This document shows positions 1 to 8,209 of a DNA stretch of 64,000 nucleotides, in pieces. This DNA is from Alphaproteobacteria bacterium (GTDB lineage Bacteria > Pseudomonadota > Alphaproteobacteria > Rhodobacterales > Rhodobacteraceae). Under the pieces are notes generated by a model. The model was not told the origin of the DNA. It made no database searches and saw only the letters and a program-made list of their open reading frames with translations. The stretch is from assembly GCA_009908505.1 (NCBI GenBank), contig JAAAPD010000026.1, positions 40,485-104,484 of the forward strand. The letters run 5' to 3'. The position numbers and the translations under genes are program-made. The stretch's first letter is position 1. Each line of letters starts with the position of its first letter.

Positions 1-1692
1 GTCTGGCTGCAACAGCGGCTCAAGGCGATCGGGCTGCGGCCGATTTCCTTCCTTGTCGACGTGACCAACTGGTTCACATATGATCTGAACCGCCCGCTGC
101 ACGTCTTCGACGCCGACAAGATCACCGGCAGCACCCTGCGGCTCTACCGGGCGAAGGGGGGCGAGACCCTGACCGGGCTGGACGAGAAGGATTACACCTT
201 TCCAGAAGGTGCGACCGTCATCGCCGATGCCGAAGGGCCCGAAAGCATCGCCGGGGTCATGGGCGGTCTGCGCACAGGGTGCAGCGACGAGACGGTGAAC
301 GTCTTCGTCGAGGCCGCCTATTTCGATCCGATCCGCACCGCCTATACGGGCCGCGCGATGAAGATCAATTCCGACGCGCGCTACCGGTTCGAACGCGGGA
401 TCGATCCGGCCTTTACCCCCGACGGCATGGAACATGCGGTGCGGATGATCGTGGATCATGCCGGCGGCGCGGCGTCCGAGGTGGTGACGGCGGGCGCGGT
501 CCCGGATGTGTCGCGCGCCTACAAGCTGGACACCGACCGCTGTTCGTCGCTTGTGGGCATGGATATTCCCGCCGCGACCCAGAGCGCCACGCTGGAGGCG
601 CTGGGCTTCCGCCTGGAGGGCGACATGGCCCATGTACCCAGCTGGCGCCCCGATGTGCAGGGTGAGGCCGACCTGGTGGAAGAGGTGGCGCGCATCGCCT
701 CGCTGACCAGGCTGCAAGGCACGCCAATGCCGCGCCCCCGTCCCGGGGTGCCGGCGCCGGTGCTGACGCCCATGCAGAAGCGCGTTCAGATGGCGCGGCG
801 CACCACGGCGGCACTGGGCTACAACGAATGCGTGACCTACAGCTTCATCGACAGGAAGGCGGCGACGCTGTTCGGTGGCGGCGACGATGCGACCATGCTG
901 GAGAACCCGATTTCCAGCGAGATGTCGCATATGCGCCCGGCGTTGTTGCCGGGCCTGTTGCAGGCCGCGGCCCGCAACCAGGCGCGGGGTATGCCCGACA
1001 TGGCCCTTTTCGAGGTGGGCGATGCGTTTTTCGGGGGCGAGCCCGGGGAACAGAACACGGTCGTGACCGGGCTTCTGGTGGGGCGCACCGCGCCCAAGGA
1101 CGTGCATGGCGCCTCGCGCCCGGTGGACATCTACGACGCCAAGGCCGACGCCGAGGCGGTGTTGGCGGCCATGGGGGCACCTGCCAAGGTGCAGATCCTG
1201 CGCGGCGCCGAGGCGTGGTGGCACCCGGGCCGTCACGGCAAGATCTGCCTTGGCCCGAAAAAGGTGCTGGGTGTCTTCGGTGAGCTTCATCCCAAGGTGC
1301 TGCGCGCGCTGGACGTGAAAGGGCCTGCCGTGGGCTTTACGCTCTGGCCCGAGGAAATCCCGCTGCCACGCAGGGCCGACCCGAGCCGGGGTGCCCTTCA
1401 TGTGCCGGACCTTCAGGCGGTCGAACGGGATTTCGCCTTCGTGGTGGATGCCGATGTCGAGGCGCTGACTCTGGTGAATGCGGCGGCCGGGGCCGACAAG
1501 GCCCTGATCGACAGCGTGCGAGTCTTTGACGAATTCGTCGGCGGGTCGCTGGGCGAGGGCAAGAAATCCCTGGCGATCACCGTGCGGATTCAACCCAGCG
1601 ACAAGACCCTGACCGAGAAGGATATCGAGGCTGTCGGAGGGCGGATCGTGGAAAAGGTCGAAAAGGCCACGGGCGGCCAACTGCGCGGCTAA
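1..1692 (+). CDS. pheT: Phenylalanine--tRNA ligase beta subunit (5'-truncated by window edge)
   Basis: This is the beta chain of the alpha2beta2 phenylalanyl-tRNA synthetase, which charges tRNA-Phe in the cytoplasm. The frame is open from base 1, and its first visible residues (VWLQQRLKAIGLRP, then VDVTNWF and HVFDADK) match the core of the family just after the N-terminal tRNA-binding region. The visible 563 residues include the B5 domain (around the LVEEVARIASL segment), the catalytic-like core, and a C-terminal FDX-ACB anticodon-binding domain (VERDFAFVVD to IVEKVEKATGG). About 230 N-terminal residues lie outside the window. The GTG at 61 is internal, not the start. The stop overlaps the end of the convergent LysR gene by 4 bases. 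Identification is secure. Confidence 0.96.
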   Translation, partial: VWLQQRLKAIGLRPISFLVDVTNWFTYDLNRPLHVFDADKITGSTLRLYRAKGGETLTGLDEKDYTFPEGATVIADAEGPESIAGVMGGLRTGCSDETVNVFVEAAYFDPIRTAYTGRAMKINSDARYRFERGIDPAFTPDGMEHAVRMIVDHAGGAASEVVTAGAVPDVSRAYKLDTDRCSSLVGMDIPAATQSATLEALGFRLEGDMAHVPSWRPDVQGEADLVEEVARIASLTRLQGTPMPRPRPGVPAPVLTPMQKRVQMARRTTAALGYNECVTYSFIDRKAATLFGGGDDATMLENPISSEMSHMRPALLPGLLQAAARNQARGMPDMALFEVGDAFFGGEPGEQNTVVTGLLVGRTAPKDVHGASRPVDIYDAKADAEAVLAAMGAPAKVQILRGAEAWWHPGRHGKICLGPKKVLGVFGELHPKVLRALDVKGPAVGFTLWPEEIPLPRRADPSRGALHVPDLQAVERDFAFVVDADVEALTLVNAAAGADKALIDSVRVFDEFVGGSLGEGKKSLAITVRIQPSDKTLTEKDIEAVGGRIVEKVEKATGGQLRG

Positions 1693-2585
1693 CCCGCCCC
1701 CTGGGCCGACAGCACCTTGGCCAGGTGATCGAAGACCAGCCGGATGCGCGGGCTGTTGTGGATTTCACGGTGGGTGACCAGCCAGACCGGGAAATTGACT
1801 TCCAGCAGGTCGGCAAGCACCGGTTCGACCCTTGGGTCACGCGCGGCGATGATTTCGTCCATGGGGCAGACCCCCATGCCCCGACAGACCATTTCCCAGG
1901 CGACGATCCCGTTTTCCGAATGGACGACGAAACTGTCCGGCGTAACCGGAACGCCCATGGCCTGGATGTGGCCGCACATCAACTCTGGGTCGCCGAAGGC
2001 CACCCAGTCCAGCTTGGCCAGGGCCTCGGGCGTTGTCGGGCGCCCGCGGCGATCCAGGTAATCAGAGGCGGCATAGAACAGGCCGTGCCCCTCTCTGACC
2101 CGTCGCGCCACCAGGTTGGGCTGTTCGGGGCGGACATGGCGGATGGCGATATCGGCCTCGCGGCGCAGCAGGTCGGACAGCTGGTTCGTCGCAACCACCT
2201 CTATGGCCAGTTGCGGTGCAAGCCGGCGCAGATCCGCAACGACATCCGGCAGGATGTTGTGGGACAGGATATCGCTGGCCGAGATGCTGACCCGGCCCGA
2301 GATCTCGGATTGCTGGCCGATCGCGCTGAAGGTCAGCCGCTCGGCCGCCGCGCCCATCGCCCGTGCATGGGCCAGCAGCTCCTGCCCCGCACTGGTCAGT
2401 GAAAGGCCGCGCCCCACACGTTCGAACAACAGCAGCGATAGTTCATCTTCCAATGCCGACACCTGGCGCGACAATGTCGGCTGGGTCAGGCCCAGGCGCT
2501 TGGCCGCGGCGGAAAGCGACCCCTGATCGGCCGTGGCAAGGAATGCGCGCAGATGGTTCCAGTCCAGATGATCCAGCTTATCCAT
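1689..2585 (-). CDS. LysR-family transcriptional regulator
   Basis: A 298-residue protein with the usual LysR plan. An N-terminal winged helix-turn-helix spans about residues 8-67 (WNHLRAFLATADQGSLSAAA, then LTQPTLSRQVSALEDEL), followed by a periplasmic-binding-protein-like effector domain. It is divergent from the SAM methyltransferase gene, with 85 bases between the starts, so it may control itself and that gene; this is inference from layout only. The effector is unknown. The ATG at 2585 is the only sensible start because it gives the standard short N-terminus before the helix-turn-helix. Confidence 0.9.
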   Translation of the reverse strand: MDKLDHLDWNHLRAFLATADQGSLSAAAKRLGLTQPTLSRQVSALEDELSLLLFERVGRGLSLTSAGQELLAHARAMGAAAERLTFSAIGQQSEISGRVSISASDILSHNILPDVVADLRRLAPQLAIEVVATNQLSDLLRREADIAIRHVRPEQPNLVARRVREGHGLFYAASDYLDRRGRPTTPEALAKLDWVAFGDPELMCGHIQAMGVPVTPDSFVVHSENGIVAWEMVCRGMGVCPMDEIIAARDPRVEPVLADLLEVNFPVWLVTHREIHNSPRIRLVFDHLAKVLSAQGAG

Positions 2586-2670
2586 GCGATCCTGTATAGA
2601 AGTCCTGCTTATTTCGTCAATTTCCGGATGACCTATTCACCTGTATTGTGCTCTTCGAAGGAGAACAGAC

Positions 2671-3303
2671 ATGACGAACCCGACCCGTTTCTGGGACCGC
2701 GCCGCCGAGAAATACGCCGCCGCGCCGATCAAGGACATGCCGGCCTATGAATACACGCTGGACCGCACGCGGTCCTATCTGAAACCGACCGACCGTGTCC
2801 TCGAACTGGGCTGCGGCACCGGGTCGACCGGGCTGTTGCTGGCCGAGGCCGTGGCGCACTACCACGGCACCGACATCTCGCCGGAAATGATCCGCATCGC
2901 CCGGGACAAGGCCACGGCGGACGCCGTTGACAATATCACGTTCACCGCCGCAACCGCCGAAGAGGGCATCGCCGCGACGGGGCCGGTCGACGTGGTGCTG
3001 GCACTGAACCTTTTGCACCTGCTGCGCGATGCCGAAGACGTCTTCGACAGGATACACGCGGCCCTGCCGCCGGGCGGGTATTTCATTTCGAAGACGGTGT
3101 GCCTTGCCGAGCCCTCGATCGGGCTGCGCCGCTTCGCGTTTCGCGCCATGATCCCGCTGATGCGGCTCGTCCGACTTGCGCCCTTCGTGCGACCCTTCCT
3201 TTTCGACGGGCTGGAAAACTCCATCGAGGCCGCCGGCTTCGAGGTGATCGAGACAAGCACAGGCCCCGCGATGAGCCGCTATATCGTGGCACGCAAGCGC
3301 TGA
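2671..3303 (+). CDS. Class I SAM-dependent methyltransferase
   Basis: A 210-residue protein with a Rossmann-type methyltransferase fold. Motif I is VLELGCGTGSTGLLLA (about residues 48-63), followed by the acidic loop GTDISPEMIRIAR and a post-core DVVLALNLLHLL strand. It probably methylates a small molecule; the substrate is not evident. A good ribosome site (GAAGGAG) lies just before the ATG. It faces the LysR gene head to head and is followed 40 bases later by ytoQ in the same direction. Confidence 0.85.
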   Translation: MTNPTRFWDRAAEKYAAAPIKDMPAYEYTLDRTRSYLKPTDRVLELGCGTGSTGLLLAEAVAHYHGTDISPEMIRIARDKATADAVDNITFTAATAEEGIAATGPVDVVLALNLLHLLRDAEDVFDRIHAALPPGGYFISKTVCLAEPSIGLRRFAFRAMIPLMRLVRLAPFVRPFLFDGLENSIEAAGFEVIETSTGPAMSRYIVARKR

Positions 3304-3343
3304 CGCTGTTAACACTCCCGGCAAATCACGAAGGGAGAACGAT

Positions 3344-3790
3344 ATGCTGAAAGTCTACCTGTCCGGGGAAATCCACACCGACTGGCGCGAGCAGATCATC
3401 GACGGGGCCAAGGGGCTGGATGTCGCTTTTGACAGTCCTGTCACCGATCACGGCGCCTCGGATGATTGCGGCGTTGCGATCCTGGGCTCGGAGTCCGACA
3501 AGTACTGGCACGATCACAAGGGCGCCATGGTCAACGCGATCCGCACCCGCAAGGGCATCGCCGATGCGGATGTGGTCGTTGTGCGTTTCGGCGAGAAATA
3601 CAAGCAATGGAACGCCGCATTTGACGCGGGCTATGCCGCGGCGCTGGGCAAGTCGCTGATCATACTGCAGCAGGCAGAGCATGACCACGCCCTGAAGGAG
3701 GTGGATGCCGCCGCCCTTGCCGTTGCGCGCGAGCCCGGGCAGGTGGTGCAGATCCTGCGCTATGTCCTGACCGGGCAATTGCCCGGATGA
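3344..3790 (+). CDS. ytoQ: YtoQ family protein
   Basis: A 148-residue protein whose start (MLKVYLSGEIHTDWREQI) and internal blocks (SPVTDHGASDDCGV, ADVVVVRFGEKYKQWNAAFD) are those of the YtoQ family. This is a conserved small protein found in Bacillus and many alphaproteobacteria, with no established biochemical role. The fold resembles nucleoside deoxyribosyltransferase-like proteins (YLSGEIHT start), but I cannot assign an activity. The ribosome site AAGGGAG precedes the ATG. It may be co-transcribed with the upstream methyltransferase. Confidence 0.85.
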   Translation: MLKVYLSGEIHTDWREQIIDGAKGLDVAFDSPVTDHGASDDCGVAILGSESDKYWHDHKGAMVNAIRTRKGIADADVVVVRFGEKYKQWNAAFDAGYAAALGKSLIILQQAEHDHALKEVDAAALAVAREPGQVVQILRYVLTGQLPG

Positions 3791-3827
3791 TCCTTGCGGC
3801 AGGCGCGGTTGGCCGCGCCCGCGCGCC

Positions 3828-4691
3828 TCAGCCGCCGATCTTGTCCTGCGTTTTCGTGTCGAAATCGCTGGCGTCGTGGCGTTCATGCAGCTGCGTTTCG
3901 GGGTCGCCGAAAGCCCGGTTGACCATACGGCCGCGTTGCACGGCCGGGCGGGCGTCGATGGCCTTGGCCCAGCGCATGACGTTCTCGTAGCTGGTCACGT
4001 CCAGGAATTCAGCGGCGTCATACATCCTGCCCAGCACCAATTGCCCGTACCAGGGCCAGATGGCCATATCTGCGATGGTATACGCCTCGCCTGCGATGTT
4101 GGTCTTTTCGGCAAGCTCCCTGTCCAGAACGTCCAGCTGGCGCTTCGCCTCCATGGCGAACCTGTCGATCGGGTATTGCCATTTCTCCGGCGCGTAGGCG
4201 TAGAAATGGCCGAAACCGCCGCCCAGATAGGGCGCACTGCCCATCTGCCACATCAGCCAGTTCAGCACCTCGGTGCGCGACGGCCCGCCGGCGGGCAGGA
4301 AGGCGCCGAATTTCTCGGCCAGGTGGATCAAGATCGAGCCGCTTTCGAATACGCGCAAGGGGTCCGGGCCCGTGCGGTCCACAAGGGCCGGGATCTTGGA
4401 GTTCGGGTTGATCTCGACGAAGCCGGATCCGAACTGATCGCCCTCGCCGATATTGATCAGCCAGGCGTCATACTCGGCCTCTGCATGCCCGGCGGCCAAA
4501 AGTTCTTCGAACATCACCGTGATCTTCACGCCATTTGGCGTGGCCAGCGAATAGAGCTGGAACGGATGCGTGCCGACCGGCAGCTCCTTGTCGTGGGTCG
4601 GGCCAGCGATGGGGCGGTTCGTGCTGGCGAACCGGCCGCCACTCTCGTTCTCCCAGGTCCAGACCTTGGGCGGGGTGTAGGCGTCTGACAT
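3828..4691 (-). CDS. yghU: Glutathione S-transferase family protein YghU
   Basis: A 287-residue cytosolic protein of the YghU/nu-class glutathione transferase family, which in E. coli has disulfide-bond reductase activity with glutathione. Visible features are the N-terminal extension (VWTWENESGGRFASTNRPIA), a thioredoxin-like domain with TPNGVKITVMFEELL and NSKIPALVD, ESGSILIHLAEKF at the glutathione site, and an all-alpha C-terminal domain with NIAGEAYTIADMAIWPWYG. The ATG at 4691 is chosen because an AGGAG lies 6 bases upstream; a longer frame to 4757 lacks support. It lies 62 bases downstream of ald, separated by a strong inverted repeat. Confidence 0.92.
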   Translation of the reverse strand: MSDAYTPPKVWTWENESGGRFASTNRPIAGPTHDKELPVGTHPFQLYSLATPNGVKITVMFEELLAAGHAEAEYDAWLINIGEGDQFGSGFVEINPNSKIPALVDRTGPDPLRVFESGSILIHLAEKFGAFLPAGGPSRTEVLNWLMWQMGSAPYLGGGFGHFYAYAPEKWQYPIDRFAMEAKRQLDVLDRELAEKTNIAGEAYTIADMAIWPWYGQLVLGRMYDAAEFLDVTSYENVMRWAKAIDARPAVQRGRMVNRAFGDPETQLHERHDASDFDTKTQDKIGG

Positions 4692-4709
4692 GTGAAACTC
4701 CTGTCGTTC

Positions 4710-4743
4710 GGGGTTGGGTGGCAAGGTAACCGCCCCCAACCCC
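4710..4743 (-). terminator. Inverted repeat between ald and yghU (possible terminator or attenuator)
   Basis: The arms GGGGTTGGG (4710-4718) and CCCAACCCC (4735-4743) are perfect complements of 9 bases around a 16-base loop. In the ald transcript direction no U-tract follows; the yghU ribosome site comes next. It could end or dampen ald transcription before yghU or protect the ald mRNA end. The function is not established. Confidence 0.4.
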
Positions 4744-4753
4744 GATGCAAGCC

Positions 4754-5872
4754 TCACCCGCGCACAACCTTCTGTGGGGAAATGACATCTATCCCAAGCG
4801 CCTTGCCCACCGCGTAGTAGTTCAGTTGACCCGCATGAACGTTCAGCCCGTTCAGCAGGTTTTCATCCTCGGCGCAGGCCTGCCGCCAGCCCTTGTCGGC
4901 CAGCGCCAGCATGAACGGCATGGTCGCGTTGCCCAGCGCGATGGTCGAGGTGCGCGCCACCGCGCCCGGCATGTTGGCCACACAGTAATGCATGATCCCG
5001 TCGACGTCGTAGATCGGGTCGGCATGGGTCGTGGCCTTCGAGGTTTCGAAACAGCCGCCCTGGTCGATGGCCACGTCGACCAGGGCCGCGCCGGGCTTCA
5101 TGGTCGACAATTGTTCGCGGCTGATCAGTTTGGGCGCGGCGGCGCCGGGGATCAGCACGGCGCCGATCACGAGATCGGCATCGGCCACCAAATCGGCGGT
5201 GTTGCCTTTCGAGGCATAGGCGGTCTTGAATTCACCGCGCAGCGTATCGTCGAGGTAGCGCAGGCGCGGCAGGGACATGTCCATCACGGTGACATCCGCG
5301 CCCATGCCCGATGCGATACGGGCGGCCTGGGTGCCGACGACACCGCCACCGATCACCACCACCCTGGCCGGGCCGACACCGGGCACGCCGCCCAGCAGCA
5401 CGCCACGTCCGCCATTGGCCTTTTGCAGGGTCCAGCTGCCGACCTGCGGGGCCAGCTTGCCGGCGACCTCGGACATTGGCGCCAGCAGGGGCAGCCCGCC
5501 ATTGCGGTCGGTCACGGTTTCATAGGCGATGGCGGTGCAGCCGCTGTCCAGCAGGTCGCGGGTCTGGTCGGGGTCGGGCGCCAGGTGCAGGTAGGTGAAC
5601 AGAAGCTGGCCTTCGCGCAGCATCTTGCGTTCGCCCGCCTGGGGTTCCTTTACCTTCACGATCATGTCTGCGCCTGCGAAAATCTCTTCGGCCGTGTCGA
5701 CGGTGCGCGCGCCGGCGACATGGTAATCCGCGTCGTCAAAGCCCGCGCCCAGTCCGGCCCCGGATTGGACGATGACCTCGTGGCCATGCGACACGGCCTC
5801 GCGCGCGGCATTGGGGGTCAGCCCGACGCGAAATTCCTGCGGCTTGATCTCGGTTGGGCATCCGATAAGCAT
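4754..5872 (-). CDS. ald: Alanine dehydrogenase
   Basis: NAD-dependent L-alanine dehydrogenase (alanine to pyruvate plus ammonia), 372 residues, the normal length. The start [20 protein letters not shown] is typical, with Lys and Arg residues for pyruvate binding. KVKEPQ and the LFTYLHLA segment lie in the catalytic domain. [17 protein letters not shown] is the Rossmann NAD site, and [14 protein letters not shown] and [16 protein letters not shown] are hallmark blocks. The ATG at 5872 has a perfect GGAGG ribosome site 7 bases upstream; the frame is open further but without a start that fits the family. It is divergent from an Lrp/AsnC regulator. In roseobacters Ald also recycles the alanine made by taurine:pyruvate aminotransferase, so it can serve the taurine pathway at the other end of the window. 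Confidence 0.95.
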   Translation of the reverse strand: MLIGCPTEIKPQEFRVGLTPNAAREAVSHGHEVIVQSGAGLGAGFDDADYHVAGARTVDTAEEIFAGADMIVKVKEPQAGERKMLREGQLLFTYLHLAPDPDQTRDLLDSGCTAIAYETVTDRNGGLPLLAPMSEVAGKLAPQVGSWTLQKANGGRGVLLGGVPGVGPARVVVIGGGVVGTQAARIASGMGADVTVMDMSLPRLRYLDDTLRGEFKTAYASKGNTADLVADADLVIGAVLIPGAAAPKLISREQLSTMKPGAALVDVAIDQGGCFETSKATTHADPIYDVDGIMHYCVANMPGAVARTSTIALGNATMPFMLALADKGWRQACAEDENLLNGLNVHAGQLNYYAVGKALGIDVISPQKVVRG

Positions 5873-5891
5873 GACAAATCCTCCTATTCCC

Positions 5892-5920
5892 TGTGCGCAG
5901 GATTGCGCGTAGTGCGCACA
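5892..5920. promoter_or_regulatory. Perfect palindrome in the ald/Lrp intergenic region (candidate operator)
   Basis: TGTGCGCA (5892-5899) and TGCGCACA (5913-5920) are exact reverse complements with centres 21 bases apart, about two helical turns. The element lies 20 bases upstream of ald and about 84 bases upstream of the divergent Lrp-type gene. Lrp/AsnC proteins commonly bind such dyads next to their own genes, so this is the natural operator candidate. Confidence 0.5.
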
Positions 5921-6003
5921 ATTTCTTGGGGATATCTTTGTTGCTTGGGATTTTATCCTGTAGAATATTGCGTAAATCGCGACTTGATCGGGAAATACGT
6001 GAC

Positions 6004-6462
6004 ATGCCATTGGATGACACCGACCGACGGCTGCTCAACGCGCTGCAACGGCGCGGCCGTCTGTCCAATGCCGAATTGTCCGAGGCCGTGAACCTATCGC
6101 CCTCGGCCTGTCACCGCCGTGTGCAGCGGCTGGAAAAGGACGGGTTCATCAGCGGATATGTGGCCCTGCTCAATCCCCGCAAGGTCAACCGCCGCACCAT
6201 CGTCTATGTCGAGATCACGCTGTCCGCGCAGGCTGACGAAGTGCTCGATGCCTTCGAAAAGGCCGTGGCGCGGGTGCCCGAGGTTCTGGAATGTCACCTG
6301 ATGGCGGGGGCGGCGGATTACCTGCTCAAGGTGGTGGCCGAGGATGCCGAGGATTTCGCCCGACTGCATCGCCGCGCCCTGGCCAGCCTGCCCGGGGTTC
6401 AGGGGATGCAATCCTCGTTCGCGCTGCGTACTGTGCGCCAGACCACCGCACTTCCGATCTGA
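6004..6462 (+). CDS. Lrp/AsnC-family transcriptional regulator, probably controlling ald
   Basis: A 152-residue protein. It has an N-terminal helix-turn-helix (LDDTDRRLLNALQRRGRLSN to SPSACHRRVQRLEKDGFISG, residues 3-47) and a C-terminal RAM/ligand-sensing domain (TIVYVEITLSAQADEVLDAF, then AGAADYLLKVVAEDAEDF). The ATG at 6004 gives the standard Lrp N-terminus; the longer open frame upstream has no family match. Divergence from ald suggests an AldR/BkdR-like activator of alanine dehydrogenase responding to an amino acid; the ligand is inferred. The stop at 6462 is one base before the next start. Confidence 0.92.
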   Translation: MPLDDTDRRLLNALQRRGRLSNAELSEAVNLSPSACHRRVQRLEKDGFISGYVALLNPRKVNRRTIVYVEITLSAQADEVLDAFEKAVARVPEVLECHLMAGAADYLLKVVAEDAEDFARLHRRALASLPGVQGMQSSFALRTVRQTTALPI

Positions 6463-6463
6463 C

Positions 6464-7063
6464 ATGGACGGCAACGCGACTTCCCATCCGGTCCGCGACA
6501 CCATCGCGCGGCTCGAGGAGCTGGGCAACGAGGATACGATCACGCTGGGCATGCTGATCAGCGCCTTCGGGCCGACCTCTTTCGTGCCCGCGCTGATGGT
6601 TCCGGCGATCCTGGTGGTCTCGCCGCTGTCGGGCATCCCGCTGTTTTCGACCGTTTGCGGCCTGTCGATCGCCCTGATCGCCTTGCAGATGGTCTTTGCC
6701 CGGCGCCATGTCTGGCTACCGCGGATCCTGCTGCAGCGCACAGTGCGCCGCAATCGGCTTCAGGGGGCCTTGCGGCGCATGCACGGGCTGGCCGACCGGC
6801 TGGACCGGGTGGCGCGTGACCGGTTCCGGGTTTTGGTGACCGCCCCCGGCAACCGCCTGCCGCAGGCCATGTGCGTGGTCTCGGGCGGGTCGATGCCCGT
6901 GCTGGAACTGGTGCCGTTCTCGTCCTCGATCCTGGGGATGGCGGTGCTCAGCTGTTCGGTCGCCTTCATCGCCCGTGACGGGTTGTTCGTCTTCGTGGGG
7001 GCGGGGTTCATGGCATTGGCCGCGGTGATCCCGGTCTTCGTGCTCAGCAGTTTCGGCGGCTGA
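6464..7063 (+). CDS. ExoD-like exopolysaccharide synthesis protein
   Basis: A 199-residue membrane protein of the ExoD family (PF06055), named after a Sinorhizobium gene affecting exopolysaccharide and alkaline tolerance; the biochemical role is unknown. The N-terminal region (TITLGMLISAFGPTSFVPALM) and a hydrophobic pair of segments (ILVVSPLSGIPLFSTVCGLS) are followed by a basic amphipathic stretch and two C-terminal membrane segments (MAVLSCSVAFIARDG, FVFVGAGFMALAAVIPVFV). The ATG at 6464 lies one base after the stop of the Lrp gene, so translation is probably coupled. Confidence 0.85.
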   Translation: MDGNATSHPVRDTIARLEELGNEDTITLGMLISAFGPTSFVPALMVPAILVVSPLSGIPLFSTVCGLSIALIALQMVFARRHVWLPRILLQRTVRRNRLQGALRRMHGLADRLDRVARDRFRVLVTAPGNRLPQAMCVVSGGSMPVLELVPFSSSILGMAVLSCSVAFIARDGLFVFVGAGFMALAAVIPVFVLSSFGG

Positions 7064-7069
7064 CCCTCT

Positions 7070-7104
7070 GAAACGACAAACCCCCGGGGCAGGGCCGCGG
7101 GGGT
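7070..7104 (-). terminator. Rho-independent terminator of rpsU
   Basis: In the minus direction the arms ACCCCCG (7104-7098) and CGGGGGT (7086-7080) form a 7-pair stem with an 11-base loop, followed by TTTGTCGTTT. It lies 38 bases past the rpsU stop and may also stop transcription from the convergent exoD-like gene. Confidence 0.7.
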
Positions 7105-7142
7105 CGTCAATTCGTCTCGGTCGTGGAAAAACCGGCAGCCGC

Positions 7143-7349
7143 TTAAAGCAGACCTTCGCGCTGGGCTTTCTTGCGTGCCAGCTTGCGCTGACGGCGAATC
7201 GCTTCGGCTTTCTGGCGTGCTTTCTTCTCGGACGGCTTCTCGAAGTGCTGACGCAGCTTCATTTCACGGAAAACGCCTTCGCGCTGAAGCTTTTTCTTCA
7301 GGGCACGGAGAGCCTGGTCGACGTTGTTGTCGCGTACGCTTACCTGCAT
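7143..7349 (-). CDS. rpsU: 30S ribosomal protein bS21
   Basis: A 68-residue basic protein that starts [20 protein letters not shown], continues with [20 protein letters not shown], and ends in an Arg/Lys-rich tail ([17 protein letters not shown]). It is a canonical alphaproteobacterial bS21, bound near the anti-Shine-Dalgarno region of the 30S subunit. A GGTGGTGACC leader lies just before the ATG. It is monocistronic, divergent from the COQ9 gene and followed by a terminator. Confidence 0.97.
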   Translation of the reverse strand: MQVSVRDNNVDQALRALKKKLQREGVFREMKLRQHFEKPSEKKARQKAEAIRRQRKLARKKAQREGLL

Positions 7350-7459
7350 GTGGTGGTCACCACCTTTCTAGAGTTCGTGTTGCAAGGATCTGCAGGAGGT
7401 GGCCGTATAGCAAAGGCCCCCTAACTTGTCTAGGGTGGACGCAACCAACAGGAGGTCCC

Positions 7460-8155
7460 ATGCAAAACCCAGCCCCGGACGCCAGTCAACTGAAACTGCT
7501 TGACGCGATCGTGCCCCACGTGGCGTTTGACGGATGGTCGGAACAGGCCTTTCAATCCGCCTGTTCCGATCTGGACATGCCCGTGCAGGACGCACGGATT
7601 CACTGCCCGCGCGGCGCCGTGGACCTGGCCATCCTGTTCCACCGCGAAGGCGATCAGCGCATGGTCGAGATGCTGGATGCCGCCGACCTGTCGGACCTGC
7701 GGTTCCGCGACAAGGTGGCCCATGCGATCCGTCTGCGCCTGCAGGCGGCTGGCGACAAGGAAGCGGTCCGTCGTGGCACCACCCTGTTCGCCCTGCCGCA
7801 TATGGCGACCGAGGGGTCGGCCCTGATCTGGGGGACGGCGGATGCGATCTGGACCGCGCTTGGCGACACGTCGGAGGACGTCAACTGGTACAGCAAGCGC
7901 GCAACGCTTTCGGCGGTTTACGGGGCGGTCGTGCTTTACTGGCTGGGCGATACGACGCCGGACGACTCCGCCACCGATGCCTTCATCGACCGCCGTATCG
8001 GGGACGTGATGCGGTTCGAAAAACTCAAATCGGCGGTCAATGACAACCCGCTGCTGAAGCCGTTCACCGTGCCGCTGGGCAAACTCGCGGGCCAGATCAA
8101 GGCGCCCGGCCGGACCCGTCCAGAGGATGTGCCGGGCCGCTGGACCCGGCCCTGA
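7460..8155 (+). CDS. COQ9 family protein (ubiquinone biosynthesis)
   Basis: A 231-residue protein of the COQ9 family, lipid-binding TetR-fold proteins that in eukaryotes assist the COQ7 hydroxylase in ubiquinone synthesis. The blocks LKLLDAIVPHVAFDGWSEQA, RGAVDLAILFHREGD and WYSKRATLSAVYGAVVLYWL, followed by AFIDRRIGDVM, are diagnostic. AGGAGG lies 5 bases before the ATG at 7460; the frame upstream of this is antisense to rpsU and not used. It lies about 55 bases upstream of a quinone-oxidoreductase-like gene in the same direction. Confidence 0.92.
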   Translation: MQNPAPDASQLKLLDAIVPHVAFDGWSEQAFQSACSDLDMPVQDARIHCPRGAVDLAILFHREGDQRMVEMLDAADLSDLRFRDKVAHAIRLRLQAAGDKEAVRRGTTLFALPHMATEGSALIWGTADAIWTALGDTSEDVNWYSKRATLSAVYGAVVLYWLGDTTPDDSATDAFIDRRIGDVMRFEKLKSAVNDNPLLKPFTVPLGKLAGQIKAPGRTRPEDVPGRWTRP

Positions 8156-8209
8156 CCTTGCGCCCTCGCGGGACTGCGGTAAGTCTGGGGCTAACCGACA
8201 GGAGGCCCC

